Notes under the pieces: generated by a model
The model's database searches: none
The model's input: only the letters and a program-made list of their open reading frames with translations
What the model was told of the DNA's origin: nothing
Position numbers and translations under genes: made by a program
Shown here: one piece after another, positions 1-7,514 of the stretch
Layout: every line of letters starts with the position of its first letter
Numbering within the stretch: position 1 is the stretch's first letter
Assembly: GCA_040905715.1 (NCBI GenBank)
Contig: JBBDRA010000006.1
Span: 1 to 35,871, forward strand
DNA from: Candidatus Paceibacterota bacterium
GTDB taxonomy: Bacteria > Patescibacteriota > Minisyncoccia > Phycocordibacterales > CSBR16-193
Direction: 5' to 3'
Length of the DNA stretch: 35,871 nucleotides

Positions 1-1
1 G

Positions 2-72
2 CTGCCCGGCAGGGACTCGAACCCCGATTAACGGCGCCAGAAGCCGTCGTCCTGCCATTAGACGACCGGGCA
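2..72 (-). tRNA. tRNA-Gln (CUG)
   Basis: The minus strand folds as a full cloverleaf. A TGCCCGG acceptor pairs with CCGGGCA, the anticodon stem is ACGGC/GCCGT, and the loop TTCTGGC puts CTG at positions 34-36. The discriminator is G. The base after it at the window edge is C, so whether CCA is encoded cannot be seen. With gatC and gatA in the same window, this tRNA is probably charged with Glu and then amidated, which is inference. Confidence 0.95.
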
Positions 73-229
73 ATACTTTACATTCTACACCACATACAAC
101 CTTACTCTATTTACCAAACTCCGTTGCGGACTGCGACTCGCTTCGCTCTCATGCACTGCGATTTCTACAGTTTCTACGCTGCGCTTCGAAACTAAGAAAT
201 CGGGAGCCTGCCATTAGACGACCGGGCAA
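51..229 (-). repeat. Duplicated 5' half of tRNA-Gln with intervening hairpin
   Basis: Bases 207-229 repeat bases 51-73 exactly (23 bp), covering the acceptor 5' strand and D-arm of tRNA-Gln plus one base of 5' leader. The copy lies upstream of the intact tRNA on the minus strand and has no anticodon or T-arm, so it is a fragment. Between the copies, 160-201 forms a hairpin with arms GATTTCT/AGAAATC and AGTTTC/GAAACT. The segment between the copies contains no gene. Confidence 0.8.
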
Positions 230-275
230 GTGATGTGTACGATACAGCAAAACACGCGTCTATTCAACCCGACAA

Positions 276-935
276 CTACTCCGTAAGGTGGAAGAATGAT
301 TTTATGCGGCTCACCATCCCGTGGTGAGCATAGACCCGCTCTTCTCGATCCAGCACAAGGTACGCCACCGCAGCAGCGGCACCGAACATATTAAAGACCA
401 GGTCAAGCACGGTGTTGTTATATCCGCCAACACCGGTTTCCGGCATAGCAAGCACCGCGATGAACTCAACGATCTCATTGAGAACTCCCAGCCCCATCCC
501 GGCAAGGACTACTACAGATAAGATGATCGGCCAGTTGACCTGCCCTGCCAGATACGGCCGGATCAGATGGTAGACCACTAACGTTGCCACCGCGAAGCCA
601 AAGAAATGCACGACTTGGTCATATTTGAGGATCACCAGCTCGTTTCCCGCATCAATAAGAGGAACAAGTGTCAGTCCGTAGAGAATACCGTTGCCGACCG
701 GCACCGCACCGCCGGCCATATGCAAAAGGCCCCAGATCGAAAGACCCCAGAGGATCACGCTGTCAAAACGTGACCGGTGCAATGTGCCTGCCACTGCCCC
801 GGCAATAACGACCAGTACAGCTACATACCAAAGAAACTCGTAGTCCCCGATCGCTACAAAATACACCGACGCACCAAAAATGTACGCAAGGGTAAAAAGA
901 ACGACCCAGCTATGCTCATGAAGTGTGTTCAACAT
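276..935 (-). CDS. Polytopic membrane protein, YjdF/DUF2238-like
   Basis: A 219-residue protein with six or so hydrophobic segments. Conserved-looking polar motifs sit in the membrane: DQVVHFFGF near residue 105, NEIVEF near 153 and DLVFNMFGA near 178. This pattern of D/H/E residues in helices is reminiscent of the YjdF (DUF2238) and VanZ-like families, whose biochemical role is unknown. It follows the DUF4349 gene by five bases and is probably in the same transcript. The family call rests on remembered motifs, so the membrane topology is surer than the family. Confidence 0.6.
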   Translation of the reverse strand: MLNTLHEHSWVVLFTLAYIFGASVYFVAIGDYEFLWYVAVLVVIAGAVAGTLHRSRFDSVILWGLSIWGLLHMAGGAVPVGNGILYGLTLVPLIDAGNELVILKYDQVVHFFGFAVATLVVYHLIRPYLAGQVNWPIILSVVVLAGMGLGVLNEIVEFIAVLAMPETGVGGYNNTVLDLVFNMFGAAAAVAYLVLDREERVYAHHGMVSRIKSFFHLTE

Positions 936-940
936 ATGTA

Positions 941-1915
941 TTATTTATTAGATCCGCTCCCCCACCTGTTCACAACCCACGGCTTGATCCATACCCCAAC
1001 CTTCCAGATACTACCCGCCACTACGCCAATAAGTACGATCCAAAGAAGAAGTACCGGCAAGAAAAAGATCAGCGCGATAAGGAAATTCACGAAACTCACT
1101 AGCTCGCTCAACAGCGTCCGCAGACCTTCTTTTATTTCGTTAACAGGGCTCCATGTCACCCCAAATATTTCTACGTCGGCTTCAGAGACGAGCGAAACCC
1201 GAATCGTAGACATGTCAGTCTGACGGCTCAAATACTGAATCCGCCCTTCGAGCCGCTCAATATCTTGCCGGACATTAGACAGCTCTCGCTGGATGGCAAG
1301 CACGTCTTCAACGTCCGTCGCCTGCTCCAAAAGCGCTACGTACTGCTCCTCCGTCGCTTCTAGATTTCGAAGTCGCGCTTCGAGGTCAACAAACTCTTCC
1401 GTTACGTCCTGTGCATTTATCTGCTCTCTTTCTACAGTTACTGCTAGATCTTTAATTAACACAACGCTTTGATCGAAAGCACTAGACGGTATCCGCAATG
1501 TTATCTGGCCATGCTTTTTGTTATCGCTCGTCTCAAATACATCTACACTACTGACAAAACCGTCCGCCTGTGTGGCGATTCCTGATATCTGATCTATAGC
1601 GTCTTCTGTGCTTCCAACGATCAGCGAGAGATCTGCGGTCTGGATGATCTTACGCTCCTCTACATCGGCCACGCTACCATCACTCTTTATATTCTCCCCT
1701 GCACCGCTCTCATCAAAATCCCTTGCGTACTGCTCTTCTGCAACACCAGGGGCGGAGGAGGTATCATTAGAAATACCTAAGCCTAAGGACGAAGACGAGT
1801 TGATCATGTTCGCCACCACACCTACCACAAACACGAGAGCCAATACCCCAATTACCGCCAGGAAAATATTTCTACGAGTAATAACACCTGGCTTTGTTTG
1901 CTTTGTTGCTGGCAT
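941..1915 (-). CDS. DUF4349 membrane-anchored protein
   Basis: A 324-residue protein. A transmembrane anchor at about residues 17-38 is followed by a Ser/Asp-rich linker. The DUF4349-type core starts near RKIIQTADLSLIV (about 88) and contains a coiled coil at about 170-230. A second hydrophobic segment lies near 270-300, and the C-terminus is basic. DUF4349 proteins are envelope proteins of unknown function. The layout suggests a coiled-coil extracytoplasmic domain held between two membrane helices. It sits upstream of the DUF2238-like gene and downstream of pyrG, which ends about 100 bases earlier in transcription order. Confidence 0.7.
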   Translation of the reverse strand: MPATKQTKPGVITRRNIFLAVIGVLALVFVVGVVANMINSSSSLGLGISNDTSSAPGVAEEQYARDFDESGAGENIKSDGSVADVEERKIIQTADLSLIVGSTEDAIDQISGIATQADGFVSSVDVFETSDNKKHGQITLRIPSSAFDQSVVLIKDLAVTVEREQINAQDVTEEFVDLEARLRNLEATEEQYVALLEQATDVEDVLAIQRELSNVRQDIERLEGRIQYLSRQTDMSTIRVSLVSEADVEIFGVTWSPVNEIKEGLRTLLSELVSFVNFLIALIFFLPVLLLWIVLIGVVAGSIWKVGVWIKPWVVNRWGSGSNK

Positions 1916-2015
1916 ACGTGTTTTGGGTTAACTTATGACTCATTTCATTGTACCCCGTTTTAACACCAAAACCTTGCTCGTTGTGTGGACTGCAACGTTA
2001 ACAATAAAGCAACCA

Positions 2016-3674
2016 CTACTTTTTGTTCTCGGTCGCGGCCTTTATAAACTCACTGAACAACGGATGCGGTGCGAGCGGACGTGCTTGAAATTCCGGATGA
2101 AACTGCGCACCCAAGAAGAACGGATGCTCGCTCTTCGGAAGTTCCGCTATCTCCATAAGACGCCCGTCGGGTGATTTTCCGGAAAAGACCAAGCCTCCCT
2201 CTTCTATCTGCTCTACGTATTCAGGATTAATCTCGTAACGGTGACGATGGCGCTCAGATATTTTGTCTGACTTATATGCCCCGCGAGCAATAGTCCCTTT
2301 TCCTAACACTGCCGGATACGCACCGAGTCTCATCGAATTACCATAATTTTTCTTAGCAACCAGCTCTTTCTGTTCCGGCATAATGTCCACCACGCAATGC
2401 TCGGCATCAGGATCCATCTCAGCGGTTGTGGCGCCTTGTATGCCCAATACATTGCGAGCATACTCGATCACGGCGATCTGCATGCCGTAACAGAGCCCAA
2501 AGTACGGTATCTTGTGCTTGCGAGCGTATTCAACCACGTTGATCTTTCCCTCAATACCGCGTGTACCGAACCCACCAGGCACCAAGATGCCGTCGTATTT
2601 ATTAAGTTGCTGAAGCTTCTTTTTGCCACTTTTCCCTTCAAATATCTCAGAGCTTACATAATGGATCTTTGGCTTTATTTTTTGGTGGTACCCGGATATC
2701 TTAATCGCCTCCAGAACCGAGATATATACATCTGAGAGAACAAAGTCACCAGAATCAAAGTACTTGCCCACCACAGCGATATCAACTGTTTTATCGGTTT
2801 TTTTGCTTTTATTTACAAAAGATTTCCACTTAGTCAGATTGGTCTTCTTCTTGCGATGATTGAGACCGAGATGGTCAGAAATGATAGCACCAAGATTATC
2901 GCGCTCAAAGTTAACCGGCACATCATAGATGCTTTCAATATCCGGCGCCGATATGACTCGCTCTTCATCTATATTACAAAATGTCGCGATCTTTTTTTTA
3001 CGTTTATCATCAAGTGGTTCGTCCGATCGAGCAATGATCATATCCGCCTGAATACCAACACTATTCAAACTACGCGCGGCGTACTGCGTCGGCTTAGTCT
3101 TCATCTCTCCCACTTTTGACGGAATAGGCAAATAACTGACCATCACAAACATCACGTCATCCGGATGCTTTACCTTCATCATACGTCCGGCTTCAAGAAA
3201 CAGAATGTTCTGGTACTCTCCGATCGTTCCTCCGATCTCGACGATAGTCACATCGGCTTTCGCTTCTTCAGTTGCCTTTTTAATACGTCGGATCGCCTCT
3301 TCCGGCACATCCGGTACAACTTCAACATTGCGCCCCTTGTAACCCAAATTACGCTCTTTACGGATCACCTCCTGATACACCCGACCGGTGGTCATGTAAT
3401 TGATACGTGAGAGATCAAGATCAAGAAAGCGTTCGTAGTTCCCCATATCCTGATCGCACTCATCACCGTCATTTAAAACGAAAACCTCACCGTGTTCGGT
3501 GGGGTTCATAGTGCCCGCATCAATATTGATGTACGGGTCGATCTTAAGCGCAGTGACATCAAAACCGCGCGCCTGCATTATCGTTCCGATCGATGATGAC
3601 GTAACACCTTTTCCCACTCCGGACATCACTCCTCCAACAACAAATATATATTTTGGTGATTCTTTTTTTGACAT
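2016..3674 (-). CDS. pyrG: CTP synthase
   Basis: 552 residues, normal for the family, which makes CTP from UTP, ATP and glutamine in the cytoplasm. The synthetase half starts with YIFVVGGVMSGVGKG, the P-loop-like ATP site. EHGEVFVLNDGDECDQDMG matches the region that normally reads EHGEVFVTDDGAETDLDLG, with substitutions. The C-terminal class I glutamine amidotransferase domain has the nucleophile in GLCYGMQ and the histidine/glutamate in QFHPEF. The segment EVVPDVPEEAIRRI replaces the usual VIPHIT-type sequence, a divergent version of the interdomain region. No gene overlaps it. Confidence 0.97.
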   Translation of the reverse strand: MSKKESPKYIFVVGGVMSGVGKGVTSSSIGTIMQARGFDVTALKIDPYINIDAGTMNPTEHGEVFVLNDGDECDQDMGNYERFLDLDLSRINYMTTGRVYQEVIRKERNLGYKGRNVEVVPDVPEEAIRRIKKATEEAKADVTIVEIGGTIGEYQNILFLEAGRMMKVKHPDDVMFVMVSYLPIPSKVGEMKTKPTQYAARSLNSVGIQADMIIARSDEPLDDKRKKKIATFCNIDEERVISAPDIESIYDVPVNFERDNLGAIISDHLGLNHRKKKTNLTKWKSFVNKSKKTDKTVDIAVVGKYFDSGDFVLSDVYISVLEAIKISGYHQKIKPKIHYVSSEIFEGKSGKKKLQQLNKYDGILVPGGFGTRGIEGKINVVEYARKHKIPYFGLCYGMQIAVIEYARNVLGIQGATTAEMDPDAEHCVVDIMPEQKELVAKKNYGNSMRLGAYPAVLGKGTIARGAYKSDKISERHRHRYEINPEYVEQIEEGGLVFSGKSPDGRLMEIAELPKSEHPFFLGAQFHPEFQARPLAPHPLFSEFIKAATENKK

Positions 3675-3723
3675 ACGTTTCTATCACATTCTGTCACGCG
3701 CATCCGCTCCGCAACGTACTATT

Positions 3724-4659
3724 TTATACTCGTAAATATCGCTTCACCGCCAAATAACTCGAGACTCCCCCAATGGCGATCCCGGCAAAGACCACCCAAA
3801 GAAAGATCTCACCAAAGTTAGAAAGATAATATCCAAAAATGTTAAAGCCGACAAAGAATTCTTCCGTAAAGCCGGCGAGCCAGTATGTTAGCGGGAAGTA
3901 CAGCGCCAGTGTAACAACCGCAGCAATAACCCCGTAGAGCATGCCACTCACCACGAACGGACCACGAATATAGGTTTTACTAGCACCAACCAAACGCATT
4001 ACCGATATCTCTTCGCGTGAAATGTAAATAGCTAGTCGGATCGTGTTGAATGTAATAATGATCGACAGAACAATAAGCGCAGTCATAATAATAATACCAA
4101 GCTGCTCAGCAGTATTAAGTATGTTACTCAACCTACTGATAACCACCTCCTTTTGCTGCTCATTCGTACTGGCAATGACCGATGTCTGCCGGTCAGAAAG
4201 AACGCCTGTTTCTCCCTCAAGAAAGGCCGTTATGCCTTCATACTGGGAAGGATTTTTTGCAGTAATATTAAGCGACGCCCGCAACGGGTTCTCATCAAGC
4301 TCTTCGAGAGCAGCGAGTTTTGTCTGGTCATTCTGATAGCGCTCTTCAAAAGCTGCTAATGCCTCTTCACGCGTGGTGTACGTAACCACATCTGTTTCAG
4401 GAAGCTGTTCAAGCTTTTCCTTGATCGCCAGAATCTCCTCCTCTTCGGCATCGGTCTGGAAATACACGTTAACATCTACTTTGGCGCTGATCTCCCTCAG
4501 CGTTGAGGTGAGTATCTCACTTCCAAAGAGCGTACCGGCAAGGACCGAGAGGGTGATGACCATGACCAAGATAGATGCGAGAGAAACGAAACCGTTGCGC
4601 CAGAAATTATGAAATCCTGAGCGGACAATACGGCGAATCGCTGTGGTGAACTGTTCCAT
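3724..4659 (-). CDS. ftsX: Cell division protein FtsX
   Basis: 311 residues. An N-terminal cytoplasmic segment leads to one transmembrane helix (about 22-46), a roughly 140-residue extracytoplasmic domain, and three more helices at about 190-212, 238-262 and 285-305. The block ISREEISVMRLVGASKTYIRGPF is typical of the FtsX permease domain. With FtsE it forms an ABC-type complex that, in known bacteria, activates peptidoglycan hydrolases at the septum. It begins 33 bases after ftsE ends, so the two are probably one operon. Confidence 0.95.
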   Translation of the reverse strand: MEQFTTAIRRIVRSGFHNFWRNGFVSLASILVMVITLSVLAGTLFGSEILTSTLREISAKVDVNVYFQTDAEEEEILAIKEKLEQLPETDVVTYTTREEALAAFEERYQNDQTKLAALEELDENPLRASLNITAKNPSQYEGITAFLEGETGVLSDRQTSVIASTNEQQKEVVISRLSNILNTAEQLGIIIMTALIVLSIIITFNTIRLAIYISREEISVMRLVGASKTYIRGPFVVSGMLYGVIAAVVTLALYFPLTYWLAGFTEEFFVGFNIFGYYLSNFGEIFLWVVFAGIAIGGVSSYLAVKRYLRV

Positions 4660-4692
4660 GAATGAGATTGTTTATATAAAGTTAAGCCTCAA

Positions 4693-5373
4693 TTAAATAT
4701 CATATTTCCCTTCCCGATCATCTCGGATAACCCGTCCTTCTTTCATTGTGATCACTCTATTTTCCAGTGCATCGATCACTCCGGTGTTGTGCGTAGTGAG
4801 AAACACGAGAGTGCCGAGCTCGTTTATCTTTTTCAGTATCTGAACGATCTCATAGGTATTTTCCGGATCAAGATTACCGGTTGGCTCGTCAGCAATAACA
4901 ATATCCGGCTGGTTCACAATAGCTCGAGCGATCGCAGCACGCTGTTTTTCGCCACCGGAGAGTTCATGAGGAAACCCCCACATTTTTCGCTCAAGACCGA
5001 CGAGTTCCAGAGCATACGGCACATCCGCTTCAATATCTTCGTCCGGTCGACCCGCCGCTTCCATAGCGAACGCTATATTCTCATATACATTTTTATGAGG
5101 CAGAAGGCGGAAATCTTGAAACACCACACCTATATTTCGACGCATCGCATTCATCTCTCTCGGATGAAGCGCGTGAATATTCGTGTTGCTGATCAACACT
5201 TTCCCTTTGCTTGGACTCTCTTCAGCAAGCAACATCTTCAGAAGTGTTGTTTTCCCGGCACCGGAATGGCCAACAACGGAAACGAACTCCTTCGGCTCAA
5301 CCGAGAACGAAACATCCTCGAGTGCCACCGAATTATCCGGATAGTGTTTGGATATGTTATCGAATTGGATCAT
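4693..5373 (-). CDS. ftsE: Cell division ATP-binding protein FtsE
   Basis: ABC ATPase of about 226 residues. Walker A is [12 protein letters not shown], the signature [14 protein letters not shown], and Walker [14 protein letters not shown], followed by an H-loop TTHN. These are the residues needed for ATP hydrolysis. An in-frame GTG nine codons upstream (5400) is possible, but the ATG at 5373 starts the standard [12 protein letters not shown] sequence. It also has GGGAG upstream, and a -10-like TATACT at 5418-5423 would leave almost no leader before the GTG. FtsE pairs with FtsX just downstream. Confidence 0.95.
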   Translation of the reverse strand: MIQFDNISKHYPDNSVALEDVSFSVEPKEFVSVVGHSGAGKTTLLKMLLAEESPSKGKVLISNTNIHALHPREMNAMRRNIGVVFQDFRLLPHKNVYENIAFAMEAAGRPDEDIEADVPYALELVGLERKMWGFPHELSGGEKQRAAIARAIVNQPDIVIADEPTGNLDPENTYEIVQILKKINELGTLVFLTTHNTGVIDALENRVITMKEGRVIRDDREGKYDI

Positions 5374-5417
5374 GGAATACACGTCTCCCACAGTTACCAC
5401 ACGCTAATACAAGACCT

Positions 5418-5423
5418 AGTATA
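5418..5423 (-). promoter_or_regulatory. -10 element upstream of ftsEX
   Basis: TATACT on the minus strand, preceded by TGT, lies about 45 bases before the chosen ftsE start. No good -35 box is visible, so it may be an extended -10 type promoter. Confidence 0.4.
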
Positions 5424-5461
5424 ACATAGTCAGCGACGTGTACACACACCCGGACCAAAAG

Positions 5462-6373
5462 CTATATTCCTGCCTCAATAAACGGCTCAATACCGCCTTC
5501 AAGCACGCTTTCTACATCACGCACCTCCGTATCGGTCCGGTGATCCTTTACCAATTGATACGGATGAAGGACATATGACCGGATCTGAGACCCCCATTCT
5601 GCGTCCGTCGTTTTAGACACATACATACCCTCTTCCTTTGACTGGCGCTCCTCCTCAAGCCTCCGATGAAGCTTGCCGGCTAAAAGCTGACGGGCTCGCT
5701 CGCGGTTTGCGTGCTGAGTCCGCTCTCCATCCACATGAACCGATATACCGGTCGGCACATGCGTCATGCGAACCGCGGTCTCACGCTTGTTAACGTTCTG
5801 ACCCCCGGGACCGCTTGATTTCGCGAATTCCACTTCTATTTCATCCTCCGGCAACTGGAACTCACTCGGTGTTTTAAATTTAGGTATCACCTCGACCATC
5901 GCAAAGGCTGTGTGTCGCTGCTTGTTTGCATTGAACGGCGAGATGCGCACGATACGATGTACGCCGGATTCATTTTTGAGTTTGCCGTATGATCCTTTTG
6001 CCTGGATCTCAATCGATACATTCTTATATCCTCCGTGTTCATTTGTGTTCTGATGGATAACAATTGTCCCCCAGCCCTGCTTTTGGGCGTACCCTTGGTA
6101 CATCTCAAGAAGCATGCGGGCAAAGTCTTCGGCATCATCCCCGCCGGCACCGGAAAAGACCGTCAGAATAGCTTCATACTCGTCATAGTTTACCTCCTGA
6201 CTCTTTACCTTCGATAGCTGTGACTTTAGCCTATTAAGGTCGCTCATTGCATTATCAGCCTTTTTCTTCTGCTCCCAAAAACTGGCATCGCTCATCTGCG
6301 CTTCGATCTCGTCGATGGACTGCTTAAGTTCATCAGCGTTCATATCCTCAATGTTTTTCTCCTCATGTTGCAT
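5462..6373 (-). CDS. prfB: Peptide chain release factor 2
   Basis: 303 residues, against about 365 for typical RF2. RF2 reads UGA and UAA stops. The SPF recognition tripeptide is seen in RISPFNANKQRHT, and the catalytic GGQ in SSGPGGQNVNKRE. The missing length is all in domain 1, the N-terminal helical domain, which is reduced to one short coiled segment. The usual CTTTGA frameshift site and internal UGA are absent, so the gene is a single uninterrupted frame. A -10 box ends seven bases before the ATG, suggesting a leaderless mRNA. Its presence argues against UGA recoding in this organism. Confidence 0.95.
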   Translation of the reverse strand: MQHEEKNIEDMNADELKQSIDEIEAQMSDASFWEQKKKADNAMSDLNRLKSQLSKVKSQEVNYDEYEAILTVFSGAGGDDAEDFARMLLEMYQGYAQKQGWGTIVIHQNTNEHGGYKNVSIEIQAKGSYGKLKNESGVHRIVRISPFNANKQRHTAFAMVEVIPKFKTPSEFQLPEDEIEVEFAKSSGPGGQNVNKRETAVRMTHVPTGISVHVDGERTQHANRERARQLLAGKLHRRLEEERQSKEEGMYVSKTTDAEWGSQIRSYVLHPYQLVKDHRTDTEVRDVESVLEGGIEPFIEAGI

Positions 6374-6380
6374 GCGAGTG

Positions 6381-6407
6381 ATTATAACAGGGTTAAAGCG
6401 TGTTCAA
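6381..6407 (-). promoter_or_regulatory. prfB promoter, probably leaderless
   Basis: TATAAT at 6381-6386 on the minus strand ends seven bases from the prfB ATG. A TTGAAC/TGTTGA-like -35 lies near 6402-6409. The transcript would start at or beside the start codon. Confidence 0.6.
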
Positions 6408-6421
6408 CAGGTTTCTTAAAA

Positions 6422-6454
6422 ATATTAGAGTTAACTCTAATATAACTCTAATAT
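6422..6454. promoter_or_regulatory. Three-half-site palindrome upstream of prfB
   Basis: 6422-6443 is a perfect 22-bp palindrome centred on GTTAAC. Its right arm AACTCTAATAT is then repeated directly and without gap at 6444-6454. That gives three 11-bp half sites, one inverted and two direct, just upstream of the prfB promoter. It looks like a binding site for a dimeric regulator, though no regulator is adjacent. Confidence 0.45.
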
Positions 6455-6483
6455 TTTATGTACTCAGCCATTATCATTCAGCT

Positions 6484-6521
6484 AAAATAAAACCCCACCT
6501 ATGCGCACGCATAGGTGGGGT
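6484..6521 (-). terminator. Terminator of the tRNA-Thr transcript
   Basis: A 14-bp perfect stem (6492-6505 with 6508-6521) is followed on the minus strand by TTTTATTTTAG. It terminates leftward transcripts from the tRNA-Thr genes before prfB. Confidence 0.85.
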
Positions 6522-6670
6522 GAATATCCGCCGGAGGTCGCCATGGCAACGAAAGGAAGGAGAGAATGCTCCGAACCCTCATCCTCCCTGAGCGCCCGCC
6601 GTACGGCGGCACTCCCTCCGGCGTCCATTCCTTTAAAACAACAGGCTTGAAGTAGTCTATCACGTCTTCC
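6522..6670. other. Gene-free stretch between terminator and repeat A
   Basis: I see no convincing gene. There are short GC-rich palindromes, such as GCCGCCGTACGGCGG near 6598-6612. Minus-strand frames are open but have no family resemblance and run through the tRNA fragment at 6671-6693, so I treat them as chance. Confidence 0.5.
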
Positions 6671-6892
6671 TGTTCGTGAGCCACCCGGCGGAACACTTTT
6701 CAAAAACACTCCACTTCCATCGGTCTTCATCGCTAAGTCTTGCGAAGCTTGCGCATCTCGCTTCTCACTACCCGGGCTAGCCCGTCTCTCCAGGCATTCG
6801 AGACATGGCTCCGCCTTTCTCATCCGCCGCAGGCGCAGCAGTGCGCCTACTCGGCTGTCTCACTCACGTTGTTCGTGAGCCACCCGGCGGAA
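6671..6892 (-). mobile_element. tRNA 3'-end-linked repeat, copy A (tRNA-Thr CGU)
   Basis: The element starts at the 3' end of tRNA-Thr(CGU). It is closed by a second copy of that end: 6870-6892 and 6671-6693 are identical over 23 bp, covering the T-arm 3' strand, the acceptor 3' strand and eight bases beyond. The repeat-to-repeat step is 199 bp. The interior (minus strand) shares the core GGATGAGAAAGG-GGAGCCATGTCTCGAAT-CCTGGAGAGAC with copies B and C. No protein gene is recognised. Probably a small non-autonomous element using tRNA 3' ends as sites. Confidence 0.7.
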
Positions 6893-6950
6893 TCGAACCG
6901 CCGACCTACACGTTACGAGTGTGTTGCTCTACCAACTGAGCTAGGGTGGC
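6878..6950 (-). tRNA. tRNA-Thr (CGU)
   Basis: The acceptor GCCACCC pairs with GGGTGGC. The D-arm is GCTC/GAGC and the T-arm GGCGG-TTCGATT-CCGCC. The anticodon loop CTCGTAA gives CGT. The last anticodon-stem pair is an A-C mismatch. The discriminator is T, and no CCA is encoded. It lies downstream of the intron-containing tRNA-Thr(GGU), 228 bases away. Confidence 0.93.
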
Positions 6951-6976
6951 GCCAAGCATTACCCCTCTCACCTGCC

Positions 6977-7196
6977 TGAGCCAAGAGCGGGAATCGCCGT
7001 CAGGTCACTAAGCTCCACTGCTCTCCGCCTACCGGCGGATGCGCCGTTCACTAAGTGCCTCCTGGCCGGGCTCGCCTGTCGTACTCGCTCCGCTCCGTGC
7101 GACGTGGCTCCACCTTTCTCATCCCGACAAAAGCGAAGCAGTTCGCTTTCTCTCTTTGCTACTCCGCTTCGCTTCGTGAGCCAAGAGCGGGAATCG
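6977..7196 (-). mobile_element. tRNA 3'-end-linked repeat, copy B (tRNA-Thr GGU)
   Basis: Bases 7177-7196 (3' end of tRNA-Thr GGU) and 6977-6996 are identical over 20 bp, a step of 200 bp. The interior has the family core GGATGAGAAAGGTGGAGCCA. The stem that reads GTCTC/GAGAC in copies A and C is here GTCG/CGAC with a different, longer loop. It ends 26 bases before the 5' end of tRNA-Thr(CGU). No protein gene is seen inside. Confidence 0.7.
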
Positions 7197-7471
7197 AACC
7201 CGCGACCTCACCCTTCGTTTACACCCCTTCTTTTCTTCTATACGTATAAGGGGACTAGACTGTATCTTTGACGTATCCCGTCCTGCACGCAGAGCGGAAC
7301 GTAGCCATCCTTGTCAGTCGTTCGGGCCTTCGTTGATCAATGTAATGAATGCCACGGTCTGAGCCTGTATAGAGACCTTTAACCGTTATTCGGATTTCAC
7401 CGAAGAGTTTCCTCTCCGGCAGGCAAATACGATTCACCATGGGTGTGCTCTACCGACTGAGCTATCTTGGC
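7179..7471 (-). tRNA. tRNA-Thr (GGU), interrupted by an intron
   Basis: Exon 1 is 7436-7471 (36 nt, acceptor through anticodon) and exon 2 is 7179-7215 (37 nt). Joined, they give a perfect 73-nt cloverleaf: acceptor GCCAAGA/TCTTGGC, anticodon stem CACCC/GGGTG, loop ATGGTAA with anticodon GGT, and T-arm GCGGG/CCCGC. The discriminator is T and there is no CCA. The gap is 220 nt, inserted right after U36. A LAGLIDADG-type endonuclease gene ends 43 bases upstream. Confidence 0.92.
7216..7435 (-). other. Group I intron in tRNA-Thr(GGU)
   Basis: This 220-nt insert follows U36 of the anticodon and ends in G, as group I introns require (U before the 5' site, terminal guanosine). Near its 3' end AAAGATACAGTCTAGTCC resembles the conserved S/P7 segment AAGATATAGTCC. 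A GCTCAGACCG segment about 100 nt earlier is a candidate for the matching R/P7 strand. The size matches compact bacterial tRNA introns. No open frame lies inside. Insertion after U36 is the position used by known introns in tRNA-Ile(CAU) and tRNA-Arg(CCU). Confidence 0.85.
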
Positions 7472-7514
7472 AAGTTATCTCTATTCAACCAAATAAAGAA
7501 CGTTTCTAATCCTA

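Noticed and set aside
4693-5400. ftsE starting at the GTG at 5400
   Set aside because: The ATG at 5373 starts the conserved [12 protein letters not shown] sequence, and a -10 box would leave the GTG almost no leader.
6740-7249. Rightward open frames over the tRNA-Thr genes with peptides such as ESNRRPTRYE and AGIEPATSP
   Set aside because: These are antisense readings of tRNA 3' halves, a well-known source of false proteins. The tRNAs and repeats explain the sequence.
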